Origin: Deltaproteobacteria bacterium
GTDB lineage: Bacteria; Desulfobacterota_B; Binatia; UBA9968
Direction: 5' to 3'
NCBI GenBank assembly: GCA_005879255.1
Contig: VBKY01000019.1
Coordinates: 1-26,979, forward strand
Length of the DNA: 26,979 nucleotides
Made by a program: the position numbers and the translations under genes. Numbering within the stretch: position 1 is the first letter of the stretch; each line of letters begins with the position of its first letter. The notes beneath the pieces are model-generated. The model did not search any database. It saw nothing but the letters and a program-made list of their open reading frames with translations, and was not told where the DNA came from. This document shows, in pieces, positions 1-7,073 of the stretch.

Positions 1-40
1 TGGCCGACCATTGGCTTGACCATCGGTCTCGGCCGCGGCA

Positions 41-175
41 TTAACCTTTCTTCGCACCATAAGGAACACGGTAACCATCGGCGGCCGGCAAGAACTCAAA
101 CTGCGTGATCCCTCTGGCTTCGAGGTCTTGCCCAATCGCGCGGAGATTTCTGGCATTATAAATTGATTCAGACAT
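41..175 (-). CDS. Small hypothetical protein (44 aa)
   Basis: A 44-residue protein begins MSESIYNARNLRAIGQDLEA and ends in a basic YGAKKG tail. I place the start at 175, not at the longer in-frame ATG at 268, because a near-perfect ribosome binding site (GGGAGGTG on the minus strand) lies just upstream of 175 and the residues encoded before it look like non-coding filler. The product is soluble, mixed in charge, with no signal peptide or membrane segment, and a helix-like stretch (LRAIGQDLEARGI) precedes an FEFLP...GYRV segment. I do not recognise a family and assign no function. It stands alone, divergent from the glycosyltransferase to its right. The strong Shine-Dalgarno site is the main reason to believe it is real. 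Confidence 0.55.
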   Translation of the reverse strand: MSESIYNARNLRAIGQDLEARGITQFEFLPAADGYRVPYGAKKG

Positions 176-556
176 GCGCACCTCCCATATTTTAACGATC
201 CGGCTGGACTGCAAAATCAAACCACGGCGGTCGCACATGCCGTGCCCACCATGACTGTAAATCGGCACTATCTGTCGAAGCTTTAGGGCCGAAGCCTGAC
301 GGCTTCATTCTGGACCCGCCTCGGGCGGGAATCCACGCGCGGTCAGCGCTATAACCCCCGTTCGGAGGCCGAATACGGCGCGTAAAACCCTACGGCGCCT
401 AATCATACGCGCAATGTGTATCGCGACATTTTTTGACGCCGCTCGGAAATTGAGGTATTTCTGATAGCGTAGATGCGGACAAGACTACGCGCGATCATCG
501 TGCCCTTGGCGGCTTGAGAATCGGCGTGTCTTCGCTGCGATCTGTTAGGAAAATCC
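176..556. other. Non-coding gap with a dispersed-repeat-like hairpin
   Basis: No credible gene lies in this 381-base stretch between the small minus-strand gene and the glycosyltransferase. It holds a hairpin at 311-335: arms TGGACCCGCC and GGCGGG..TCCA around a TCG loop, with two unpaired A residues on the right. The form resembles the 'TGGA-CCCGC..GCGGG-TCCA' intergenic repeats common in many bacterial genomes. I see no convincing promoter for either flanking gene. Confidence 0.5.
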
Positions 557-1726
557 GTGATTACATCGCGACGACCAAGAACGCGCCCTATTCGATACCG
601 CTTGGATCGGTCGATCCGTCATATCGCTATGAGACTTATCGGCTGGTTAGCGCCTGGCAACGAAGGTGTAAATCCCGATCTGCACGGCGGATCGATAAGG
701 AAAATCTTGCTGGTTCGGCCCAATTTCCGCATCGGCAATGCCATTCTCACCTTGCCCGCAATCGCCGGGTTTCGTAAGAATTTTCCTGACGCTAGAATTG
801 ATTATGTCGGATCTCCGGTGTCAAATCTGCTCTTTCGAAATCAACCCTTGAACCATCATTATGTCGCGCCCCGCAGATTTCCCGGGGTACTATGGCAATA
901 TCCGCGCCTGATTCGACTGCTTCGAGCCAACCAATACGATTTGGCGGTGGACATTAGCTGTTCCCAGTCGGGCGTTGGTTCTTTTGTCGTCGGTGTATCG
1001 GGGGCTCGAATTCGCGCGGGCTTGACTGGTAAGTGGGATCATCTGTTCAATCTGAAAATTCCCAGACTGCGCGAGGGCAACAAATATCGCAAATTAAAGG
1101 AATTCCTCACTGCCATGCATGTCGAACAAATCGACCACGTAGGATCTCTCGAGTTCTCCGCCGCCGAGAAGATCGAGGGAATGAGAAAGCTCGAATCCCT
1201 ATGCGGCGGGAAAAGCGCAAAGACGGTCGGTGTCTTCGTTGGCGGGCGCAAACTGCGTGGCAAACGATGGCCGCTGGAGAATTTCACTGAGCTCATCAAC
1301 GGACTTCATCAACGAGGAATCGCGGTCGTCACTTTTCTTGGCCCCGAAGAGAATGACATCGGTGATTCGCTCAGGGTGACTTTGCATCCGTCGATTCCCA
1401 TCATTTTCGAGCCGTCTGTCAGAAAATTCGCCGCCATTGTTTCACATCTCGGCCTGCTTATTTGCTGCGACTCCGGCCCCATGCATCTCGGCTGTGCCGC
1501 AGGTGTCCGGGTATTGGCGATCTTCCAAGAGGGCGATGCGGCGCGCTGGTCACCGCCGCCGGACGCGGCGCGAACCGTCTATCGCGAGGATAGCGGCACC
1601 GCTGCGGCGGTGTTGGACGCCGCACTTGAGGAGCTTTCATCCACCAACTCCACAAATGAATCACCAACCACGGGCCCGAGACCATCACGCCCATCGCCGA
1701 AGGCCGATCCGTCCGTCCTTTTCTAA
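557..1726 (+). CDS. Glycosyltransferase family 9 (heptosyltransferase-like)
   Basis: GT9 enzymes transfer heptose or related sugars from ADP- or UDP-linked donors onto lipopolysaccharide core or other envelope glycans on the cytoplasmic face of the inner membrane. The N-terminal Rossmann half carries the family signature KILLVRPNFRIGNAILTLPA, and the C-terminal half carries CDSGPMHLGCAAGVRVLAIF, the donor-binding region typical of ADP-heptose transferases. A GTG start at 557 has AGGA six bases upstream; the ATG at 629 (MRLIGWLAP) would also give a full-length protein but lacks an obvious ribosome binding site. The C-terminal 25-30 residues are Ser/Pro/Thr-rich, unlike the usual end of the family, and look like a disordered tail. 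It is not close to another recognisable glycan gene, so its acceptor is unknown. The family call is secure; the substrate is not. Confidence 0.88.
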   Translation: MITSRRPRTRPIRYRLDRSIRHIAMRLIGWLAPGNEGVNPDLHGGSIRKILLVRPNFRIGNAILTLPAIAGFRKNFPDARIDYVGSPVSNLLFRNQPLNHHYVAPRRFPGVLWQYPRLIRLLRANQYDLAVDISCSQSGVGSFVVGVSGARIRAGLTGKWDHLFNLKIPRLREGNKYRKLKEFLTAMHVEQIDHVGSLEFSAAEKIEGMRKLESLCGGKSAKTVGVFVGGRKLRGKRWPLENFTELINGLHQRGIAVVTFLGPEENDIGDSLRVTLHPSIPIIFEPSVRKFAAIVSHLGLLICCDSGPMHLGCAAGVRVLAIFQEGDAARWSPPPDAARTVYREDSGTAAAVLDAALEELSSTNSTNESPTTGPRPSRPSPKADPSVLF

Positions 1727-1901
1727 TCGCGCTTCGCGACTGCGAAGATTCCCATGGATTAGAAATTTTCAATAGCGTTTTCCCTGAAATAAGAATCGCC
1801 TGCGACGATGGCTCCACACTAGGGCGATTTATTGCCGCCAGCGTTGGCGCACGTATTGCGAAAGTCTAGTCCGCAAAAAGGATTTACTCAGGAGGAATGC
1901 T

Positions 1902-2000
1902 ATGAACAAGCATCTTATTCACGGCCTGATTGTCGGTGCGCTGTTTGCCGTAATAATCACGTGGGTTGCGGCACTCGATGCCGTCGAGGTGGTGGTTTAG
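1902..2000 (+). CDS. 32-aa membrane microprotein
   Basis: A very short ORF starts at an ATG preceded by a strong Shine-Dalgarno site (AGGAGGA, five bases of spacing). It encodes MNKHLIHGLIVGALFAVIIT followed by WVAALDAVEVVV, that is, a basic N-terminus and one hydrophobic helix, then a TAG. The site upstream is among the best in the window, which argues for real translation. The next frame downstream immediately continues with another hydrophobic segment (2003-2143). This may therefore be the first half of a two-helix protein split by a one-base indel, or the first gene of a coupled pair. No family recognised. Confidence 0.5.
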   Translation: MNKHLIHGLIVGALFAVIITWVAALDAVEVVV

Positions 2001-2002
2001 CC

Positions 2003-2143
2003 TTGCTGGCATCCGTGGTATTCGGCCTAGCTGCCCGGCTCTGCATCGGCGCTTTAATCGCGGCGAACTTTGCGATGCTAGCTGCCGAGGAAAAGCAAGA
2101 GCAGCAGGCGGTCGCGCATCGACACGCTCACGCCCACGCCTGA
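2003..2143 (+). CDS. 46-aa second membrane ORF, possibly the frameshifted continuation of the previous one
   Basis: Read from a TTG two bases after the preceding stop, this frame encodes a hydrophobic helix (LLASVVFGLAARLCIGALIA, then ANFAMLAA), a charged EEKQEQQ segment and a histidine-rich end (AHRHAHAHA). It lies in the -1 frame relative to 1902-2000. A single-base change near 1985-2000 would join the two into a protein of about 80 residues with two membrane helices. A weak GAGGTGG site lies ten bases before the TTG. It could be a coupled small protein, a programmed frameshift product (no classic slippery heptamer is present) or a simple indel. The start is uncertain. Confidence 0.35.
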   Translation: MLASVVFGLAARLCIGALIAANFAMLAAEEKQEQQAVAHRHAHAHA

Positions 2144-2153
2144 GTCCTCGCGT

Positions 2154-2183
2154 CGTAGGGGCGTGTTGCGCTACGCCCCTACG
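2154..2183. repeat. REP-like palindrome
   Basis: The arms CGTAGGGGCG (2154-2163) and CGCCCCTACG (2174-2183) are perfect inverted copies, with a further T-A and G-T pair inside and a loop of six bases. No T-run follows, so it is not a standard terminator. GTAGGGGCG...CGCCCCTAC palindromes are typical of dispersed intergenic repeats in many genomes. Confidence 0.55.
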
Positions 2184-2377
2184 GAAGCATCAGCACGATC
2201 AGCGCTTCGCCTCGGTAGCTGCGAAGAGGGTTCTTGGCTCTTCCATTCTTGTTTCTGTCTCCTTAGTGTCCAGACGACCGACCGACGGTAGTGACGGCGG
2301 CATCGCAAATAGGCTAAAATCATTTAGCGTGGTTGCCGCCAATTTTTCCCGGTCTTAGTGTTTGATGAAGGGGTCGT

Positions 2378-3064
2378 ATGAACGCTAACTGGTCGCGTCG
2401 TAGTTGGATTCTGCTCTTCGCATTATTATTCGTCATGCCGTGTCCACAAATCTACGGAGCTGATTCGTCGCCGCCATTGACCGTCCGCGAATCTGGCGTC
2501 GCTTTGTACGCGCAACAAGATGAGGAAACCGACCGCATTGGTACTCTGGAAAAGGGCGAAGCGCTTTTCCCGATCGCCGAGTCAGTGGGGAGAGGCATCT
2601 GGTACATGGTGCGCACGAAACAGGGTGTCATCGGCTGGGTGCGCGCCATCGACGTGGAGGTTAGCAGTCAGGCCAAGGACACGTTTAAGGAAAAAGAAAC
2701 CAGCTCGTCGAGTTGGGCCGCCCGCACTGAGGACGGTCGCACCTTTGTCGGCACTTTTAGCGTCGCGCCCAATCCTACCGCCCGCGCCGCGCGCGGATTT
2801 TGGACGCTGAAGGACGCCAACGGCGCCACCGTCATGAGCGGCGGCTGGTCGGCGGAGATGCACAGCACCGGCTGGAACGGCACCTGGCGCGCCAACGTGG
2901 ACGGACGGCCAGGTGACTTCCGCGGTAGTTGGTCCGTCGACCCGGGACCATCCAAGAAAGTTAACTTTGCGGAATTGTTCGAGGCCGCCGTGAAGGATGC
3001 TGTCCGTGGTCTGTGGACCGGCGCTGGCGAATCAGGCGGCTGGACGATCCGGACCTTCAAGTAA
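2378..3064 (+). CDS. Exported SH3-like (SH3b) domain protein
   Basis: Residues 1-27 form a Sec signal peptide: basic start, hydrophobic core ILLFALLFVMP, and a probable cleavage after YGA. Residues 33-95 read as a bacterial SH3 domain (LTVRESGVALYAQQDEETDR...GTLEKGEAL...GVIGWVRAIDVEV), of the type found in envelope and peptidoglycan-associated proteins. The remainder is rich in Gly, Trp and Thr, with repeated strand-like 'G.W....' units (SGGWSAEMHSTGWNGTWRA, FRGSWSV, RGLWTGAGESGGWTIRTF), suggesting a small beta structure also seen in lipocalin-like or other beta-barrel folds. The start has GAAGGGG just upstream. It ends before a long palindromic repeat and appears to be transcribed alone. Binding of peptidoglycan or a peptide is the family expectation, not shown here. 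Confidence 0.75.
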   Translation: MNANWSRRSWILLFALLFVMPCPQIYGADSSPPLTVRESGVALYAQQDEETDRIGTLEKGEALFPIAESVGRGIWYMVRTKQGVIGWVRAIDVEVSSQAKDTFKEKETSSSSWAARTEDGRTFVGTFSVAPNPTARAARGFWTLKDANGATVMSGGWSAEMHSTGWNGTWRANVDGRPGDFRGSWSVDPGPSKKVNFAELFEAAVKDAVRGLWTGAGESGGWTIRTFK

Positions 3065-3185
3065 AACTTTTGCAGCAGCAGCCGCGATCTTTTTCTCCCC
3101 GGCATCGACGGCTGTGTTATAATCTTGTTCGTCGGATGTGGGACGAACAACCAACGCAAAGCACGCCAAGATAAACAAAATTACA

Positions 3186-3330
3186 AGTTCTAATATCGAA
3201 ATCCGAAACAAATCCGAATGATCAAAAAATTCAATGTTCCAAACAGGCCCGTTTTGGATTTTGTAATTGGGATTTTATTTTGGGGGTTTGTTTCGGATTT
3301 GGAGCTTCGGATTTCGGATTTTCATTCGAA
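3186..3330. repeat. Long imperfect palindromic intergenic repeat
   Basis: The stretch folds back on itself. ATCCGAAACAAATCC on the left matches the reverse complement of GGGTTTGTTTCGGAT on the right at 14 of 15 bases, and the centre is TCCAAAC-AGGCCC-GTTTTGGA. It is far more AT-rich than its surroundings. The wording (AAATCCGAAA...TTTCGGATTT) matches a style of intergenic repeat seen in several uncultured proteobacterial and planctomycete genomes. It lies between two plus-strand genes and probably does not encode protein. Confidence 0.6.
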
Positions 3331-3349
3331 CCGGTAACAGGAAGGACAT

Positions 3350-4177
3350 ATGATGGATTCGGCCAGCATGCCGCGCTTCGAAGCAATGACCACGGGAGTT
3401 CTGCTCGATCGCGCCTTTCGTCTTTACACGAGCAATTTTTCACTGATGCTCGGTATAACCGCCGCGGCGTACGTGCCCTTTTACTTGATCATGGTCATTA
3501 TCGAATCCCGCGTTGGCGTCAACGTCCAAACTCCGAGCGGCGGCCTTTCGACACTGTTGTTTCAAATCGTGTTCATGATCCTTTGGGCCAGCATTGCATT
3601 TCCGATTGCCAGTGGCGCCGCAACCTACGCGATCAGTGAGCGGTATCTGGGTAACGAGGTTACGATTGGCGAGGCGTTGCGTTTGGCATTGAGCCGCTTT
3701 TGGACACTGTCGATAGCGCAAATCACCGCCACCATCCGGGTGCTGTTTGGCTTTTTATTATTGATCGTACCGGGAATTCTTTGGATGCTTTCCTACGCTT
3801 TGATCGTTCCTGCGGTCCTTATCGAAGGCCAGAACGCGACGCCGAGCCTCAGGCGCAGCCGCGATCTCGTCAAAGGCCACCGCGGCAAAGTTTTTTGCGT
3901 GATGTTCATCATCAATCTATTGCAAGGGATTCTCGCCCTTGGCGTGAGCATGGTTTCCGGTATGATTTTCAATAGTGATTCGGCTGGCGGCGCGGTGCTG
4001 AATTCCGCGATGAATAATTTACTGTCCATCTTTCTTACTCCGCTCGGCATTGTCGCCACGATTCTGCTCTACTACGACATGCGCATCCGCAAAGAAGGAT
4101 TCGACCTGGAAATGCTCAGCCGCGCGATCACGCCCAATGCCGAAAGCGTGGCGGCCGTGCCGACGCCGAGCCGTTGA
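3350..4177 (+). CDS. Multi-pass membrane protein, glycerophosphodiester-phosphodiesterase membrane-domain type
   Basis: A 275-residue integral membrane protein with about six hydrophobic helices (near residues 30-51, 66-94, 116-138, 140-160, 180-205 and 222-242). The centre has VPGILWMLSYALIVPAVLIE followed by SLRRSRDLVKGHRGKV, and the end has YYDMRIRKEGFDLE. This arrangement is diagnostic of the uncharacterised family named after the membrane domain of glycerophosphoryl diester phosphodiesterase; the phosphodiesterase domain itself is absent. GGAAGGA lies upstream and fits the second ATG (3353) better than the first. It is separated by six bases from the DUF4129 gene and heads the operon-like run that includes MoxR and SpoIIM, where such proteins are commonly found. 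Its biochemical role is unknown. Confidence 0.8.
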   Translation: MMDSASMPRFEAMTTGVLLDRAFRLYTSNFSLMLGITAAAYVPFYLIMVIIESRVGVNVQTPSGGLSTLLFQIVFMILWASIAFPIASGAATYAISERYLGNEVTIGEALRLALSRFWTLSIAQITATIRVLFGFLLLIVPGILWMLSYALIVPAVLIEGQNATPSLRRSRDLVKGHRGKVFCVMFIINLLQGILALGVSMVSGMIFNSDSAGGAVLNSAMNNLLSIFLTPLGIVATILLYYDMRIRKEGFDLEMLSRAITPNAESVAAVPTPSR

Positions 4178-4183
4178 TTCTCG

Positions 4184-4837
4184 ATGTCGGCCGTGGCGCA
4201 ACCGGGTCCGGTTCCTTCGCCGGAAATAATCCGTGAGGCAACCCGAGAGATCCTCGAGCGCCCGGAGTTTACCGAGCCTTCGCGCTGGCATGAGATCTTT
4301 CTAGAGATGCTGAAAGCGATTAAAGAATGGCTAGACGCCCTTGGCGCCTGGTCGGAAGCCAATCCCATCCTAGCTCGCGTTTTGTTCGTCGTAGCGCTGT
4401 TAATCTTGCTCGCCTGTCTTGCCCATCTCTTATATCTCGCCCTGGCAGACGTGCTGCCTTTTGGACGAAAGAAAGACACGACGACGGCGCGCTCGACACG
4501 CTGGGAGATTCTCGAAGGCACCGCGACCAACTGGCACGACGCCTTGCAAGTCGCCCGCGACATGCTCAAGGAAGGTAACGTGCGGCGCGCCATCTGGATT
4601 GCTCATCGGGTGTTGTTGGGACTTTTGGACGAACAGGGGGCAATAAAATTTGCCGGTTGGAAAACTAACTCCCATTATCTTGGCGAATGCGCCCGCAGTC
4701 ATCCCTGGTACCCAACCTTTGCCGAGTTGACCGAGCTCTATGAAAATGCCGTTTATGCCAGTCGCAGTGCACCCGCCAACACCGCAGACGCTTTGGTTAG
4801 CCGGGTGGGAGAATGGTGCAGCGAGACGAGCGGCTGA
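4184..4837 (+). CDS. DUF4129 membrane protein
   Basis: A 217-residue protein with one strong membrane helix (about 62-90) between a short outer N-terminal segment and a cytoplasmic C-terminal domain. That domain has the DUF4129 pattern: a helix with ARDMLKEGNVRRAIWIAHR, LLGLLDEQGAI, then KTNSHYL and a conserved aromatic-rich PWYPTFAELTELYE. Family members usually sit next to MoxR, DUF58 and transglutaminase-like genes, as this one does, and often form the C-terminal end of a transglutaminase protein; here the domain stands alone. The start at 4184 follows the previous gene by six bases, and its end overlaps the next ORF if the upstream start of that ORF is used. Function in the complex is unknown. 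Confidence 0.82.
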   Translation: MSAVAQPGPVPSPEIIREATREILERPEFTEPSRWHEIFLEMLKAIKEWLDALGAWSEANPILARVLFVVALLILLACLAHLLYLALADVLPFGRKKDTTTARSTRWEILEGTATNWHDALQVARDMLKEGNVRRAIWIAHRVLLGLLDEQGAIKFAGWKTNSHYLGECARSHPWYPTFAELTELYENAVYASRSAPANTADALVSRVGEWCSETSG

Positions 4838-4839
4838 CA

Positions 4840-6102
4840 ATGACTTCGCGCACGTACAATCGTTTGACCGCGACGATCGCGACGGCGATTTTCCTCGTTC
4901 TCTCGATCGTTCTCGCCAGTTTTTCCACCCGCGAGAGCACGGATGTTGTCCAACGACGCCCGTCAACATTTTTTACCGACCCCACGGGGGCGCGAGCATT
5001 ACTGCTGGTGATGAAACGGCTCTTGCCGTCAGTCGAGCAATGGCGCCGACCGCTCCAATTACTGGCGCTACCGAATCAACCGAATGGTCCGACCACACTT
5101 ATCGTCGCCGGGCCGGGAAGGCCGATTTCCAAGAGCGAGTCGGATTATCTCGATCGCTGGCTCGCCGCCGGCGGTCAACTCATCCTGCTTACGGGCAACG
5201 CCTGGCCCACCGGCCAGCGCTCGGCATCCGACGAAGAGACGCCCGAGGAAACCAAAACCGCCTCTGATGATCGGCTGGAGGATCGTTCGGCAAAATTCCT
5301 GTCGCGCTACGCGCCATCGCTGCGCTGGACGAAGCCAGGCAAGGCTCAAACCGGTGAAGCCAGCGGTCCGTCGGTACCATCCGCAGGACTCAAGCTGCGC
5401 TGGTCACGCAGCTTCGCCGAGACGGGCGACGCAAAGGTCATCGCCGCGGCGGCAAACAAAGCCCTCGCCATCGAAATGCCCGTCGGTCAAGGACGGATTA
5501 TTGCGATTGCCGACCCTGGTATGGCGAGCAACGGCGCCCTGCGTCGATCGGATAACGCCGTATGGCTGGTCACACTGGCGGCGGGTTGGGCGAGCGGCAA
5601 AATTCTTTTTGACGAGTATCACCACGGCTTCGGCGACAAACGTAGCACGGCCGAGTTAACCGGCGCCTTTCTCATGACTCCTTGGGGCTGGTGTGTGTTA
5701 CAGATAGCCGCGGCGGGGCTGCTTTACGCGTTCGCTTACCGGCACCGCTTCGGACGAATTTCGGAAACGCCCACGGCCGACCGGGTGAGCTCACTGGAAT
5801 TGGTCCAAGCGCGAGCCGGCCTGCTTCAGACCGCGGCCGCCCGCGGACTGGCCGCGGAGTTAATCGTACAGAATCTCTGTCAGGATTTGACGAAGGCCCA
5901 CGGCAAGGCCGTGGACATCGCGAGCTTGAGTCACGAACTGGAGCGGGTGGGCAAAACCCGCGGTGCGCCAATTCAGACGGCAGCGTTGCAAGCTTTGCTG
6001 ACGAAGATTCAGAATGGGGCATCACTCAATGATCATGAGTTCATCGAGGTGGGACGAATCGCCGGAGAAATTTTCAGAGGACCGCAACATGAGCGAGAAT
6101 AA
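4840..6102 (+). CDS. DUF4350 membrane protein
   Basis: A 420-residue protein with an N-terminal membrane helix (TATIATAIFLVLSIVLASF), a large extracytoplasmic domain and a second helix near the C-terminus (WCVLQIAAAGLLYAFAYRHRFGR), followed by a cytoplasmic helical tail. The outer domain shows the DUF4350 layout: STFFTDPTGARALLLVMKRL near the start, then LDRWLAAGGQLILLTG and, after a long insert, GQGRIIAIADPG. That fold is related to glutamine-amidotransferase-like Rossmann domains but shows no catalytic triad I can identify. ATG 4840 lies two bases after the DUF4129 stop; the ATG at 4813 would overlap that gene by 25 bases and has GGGAGA close by, so the start is not settled. The 3' end overlaps the MoxR start by 14 bases, implying coupled translation. 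Confidence 0.8.
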   Translation: MTSRTYNRLTATIATAIFLVLSIVLASFSTRESTDVVQRRPSTFFTDPTGARALLLVMKRLLPSVEQWRRPLQLLALPNQPNGPTTLIVAGPGRPISKSESDYLDRWLAAGGQLILLTGNAWPTGQRSASDEETPEETKTASDDRLEDRSAKFLSRYAPSLRWTKPGKAQTGEASGPSVPSAGLKLRWSRSFAETGDAKVIAAAANKALAIEMPVGQGRIIAIADPGMASNGALRRSDNAVWLVTLAAGWASGKILFDEYHHGFGDKRSTAELTGAFLMTPWGWCVLQIAAAGLLYAFAYRHRFGRISETPTADRVSSLELVQARAGLLQTAAARGLAAELIVQNLCQDLTKAHGKAVDIASLSHELERVGKTRGAPIQTAALQALLTKIQNGASLNDHEFIEVGRIAGEIFRGPQHERE

Positions 6103-7057
6103 AATTTCCACTGACGTATCAAACATCGGCGGCGCCGTGCAAGCCGAGCTCGAACGAGTGATTTACGGTCAACGGTCGGCGATCCAAAGCCTGCTTGTCG
6201 CCATCACCGCCGGTGGCCACGCGTTGATCGAGGGTGTGCCGGGACTGGCCAAGACGTTGCTTGCGCGGAGTCTCGCTGCAGCGCTGCGCTGCAGCTACTC
6301 GCGCATCCAATTCACGCCCGACTTGATGCCGTCAGATATTACTGGAGTGAACGTTTTTGAATCGTCCACCGGGGCGTTCCGTTTTCGTCCGGGGCCGCTT
6401 TTTGCCGATATCGTACTGGCTGATGAAATCAACCGAGCGCCGGCAAAAACCCAAGCCGCGCTGCTCGAAGCGATGCAGGAATATCAAGTGAGCATCGACG
6501 GTGAAAGCCGCGAGCTACCGCGCTGCTTCACCGTCGTGGCCACGCAAAACCCGATCGAGTACGAGGGCACCTATCCGCTGCCGGAAGCACAGTTGGACCG
6601 GTTTCTTCTCAAAGTGATTGTCGATTACCCCGCCGAAGAAGACGAACGGGCCATGCTGAAAACCATGCAAGCCTTAGGCGCAAGAGCATTTCAGCCCCAT
6701 GGCGTCATCGAGCCGGTGGTGACCGCGGAACAAATCAGCGCGTTGCGCGCGCAGACGCACGCGATCCGAGTGGACGAAACGGTGTTGGAATATGCTTTGC
6801 GCCTGATTCGGCAATCGCGCGCTTTGCCCAGTCTCACCCTCGGCGCGAGCCCGCGCGCGGCCATCATGCTGTTGCAAGCAGCCAAGGCGCTCGCGCTCTT
6901 GCGTGGCAAAGACTACGTCACGCCTGACGAGATTCAAGTGATGGCCTTGCCGGTCCTGCGCCATCGCATTCGTTTGACCCCGGAAGCGGAAATCGAAGGA
7001 CTGACCGCCGACAGTTGCGTTCAGTCGCTGCTCGCTCAAGTCGATATCCCGCGTTAA
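6089..7057 (+). CDS. MoxR-family AAA+ ATPase
   Basis: A 322-residue AAA+ protein of the MoxR class, thought to act as a chaperone that remodels or activates von Willebrand-type partners such as DUF58 proteins. Visible motifs are Walker A GVPGLAKT (about 49-56), Walker B VLADEINRA with D112-E113, sensor 1 ATQNPIEYEG (N154), and the PEAQLDRF segment with a candidate arginine finger (R171). The C-terminal lid contains the usual LGASPRAAIMLLQAAKALA and ends VLRHRI. I chose ATG 6089 because AGAGG is suitably placed and the family N-terminus begins there; the ORF reaches further upstream without homology. It overlaps the DUF4350 gene and precedes the DUF58 gene, the expected order. Confidence 0.95.
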   Translation: MSENKISTDVSNIGGAVQAELERVIYGQRSAIQSLLVAITAGGHALIEGVPGLAKTLLARSLAAALRCSYSRIQFTPDLMPSDITGVNVFESSTGAFRFRPGPLFADIVLADEINRAPAKTQAALLEAMQEYQVSIDGESRELPRCFTVVATQNPIEYEGTYPLPEAQLDRFLLKVIVDYPAEEDERAMLKTMQALGARAFQPHGVIEPVVTAEQISALRAQTHAIRVDETVLEYALRLIRQSRALPSLTLGASPRAAIMLLQAAKALALLRGKDYVTPDEIQVMALPVLRHRIRLTPEAEIEGLTADSCVQSLLAQVDIPR

Positions 7058-7073
7058 CTGAAAGGACAAGCCC

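Noticed and set aside
176..268. Longer N-terminus for the 44-residue protein from ATG 268
   Set aside because: It has no ribosome binding site, and the 175 start has a near-perfect one.
290..345. CRISPR-like repeat
   Set aside because: Only one hairpin unit is present, with no regularly spaced copies.
3793..4593. Minus-strand ORFs opposite the six-TM and DUF4129 genes
   Set aside because: The plus-strand frames have clear family motifs and operon spacing; the minus-strand products are low-complexity.
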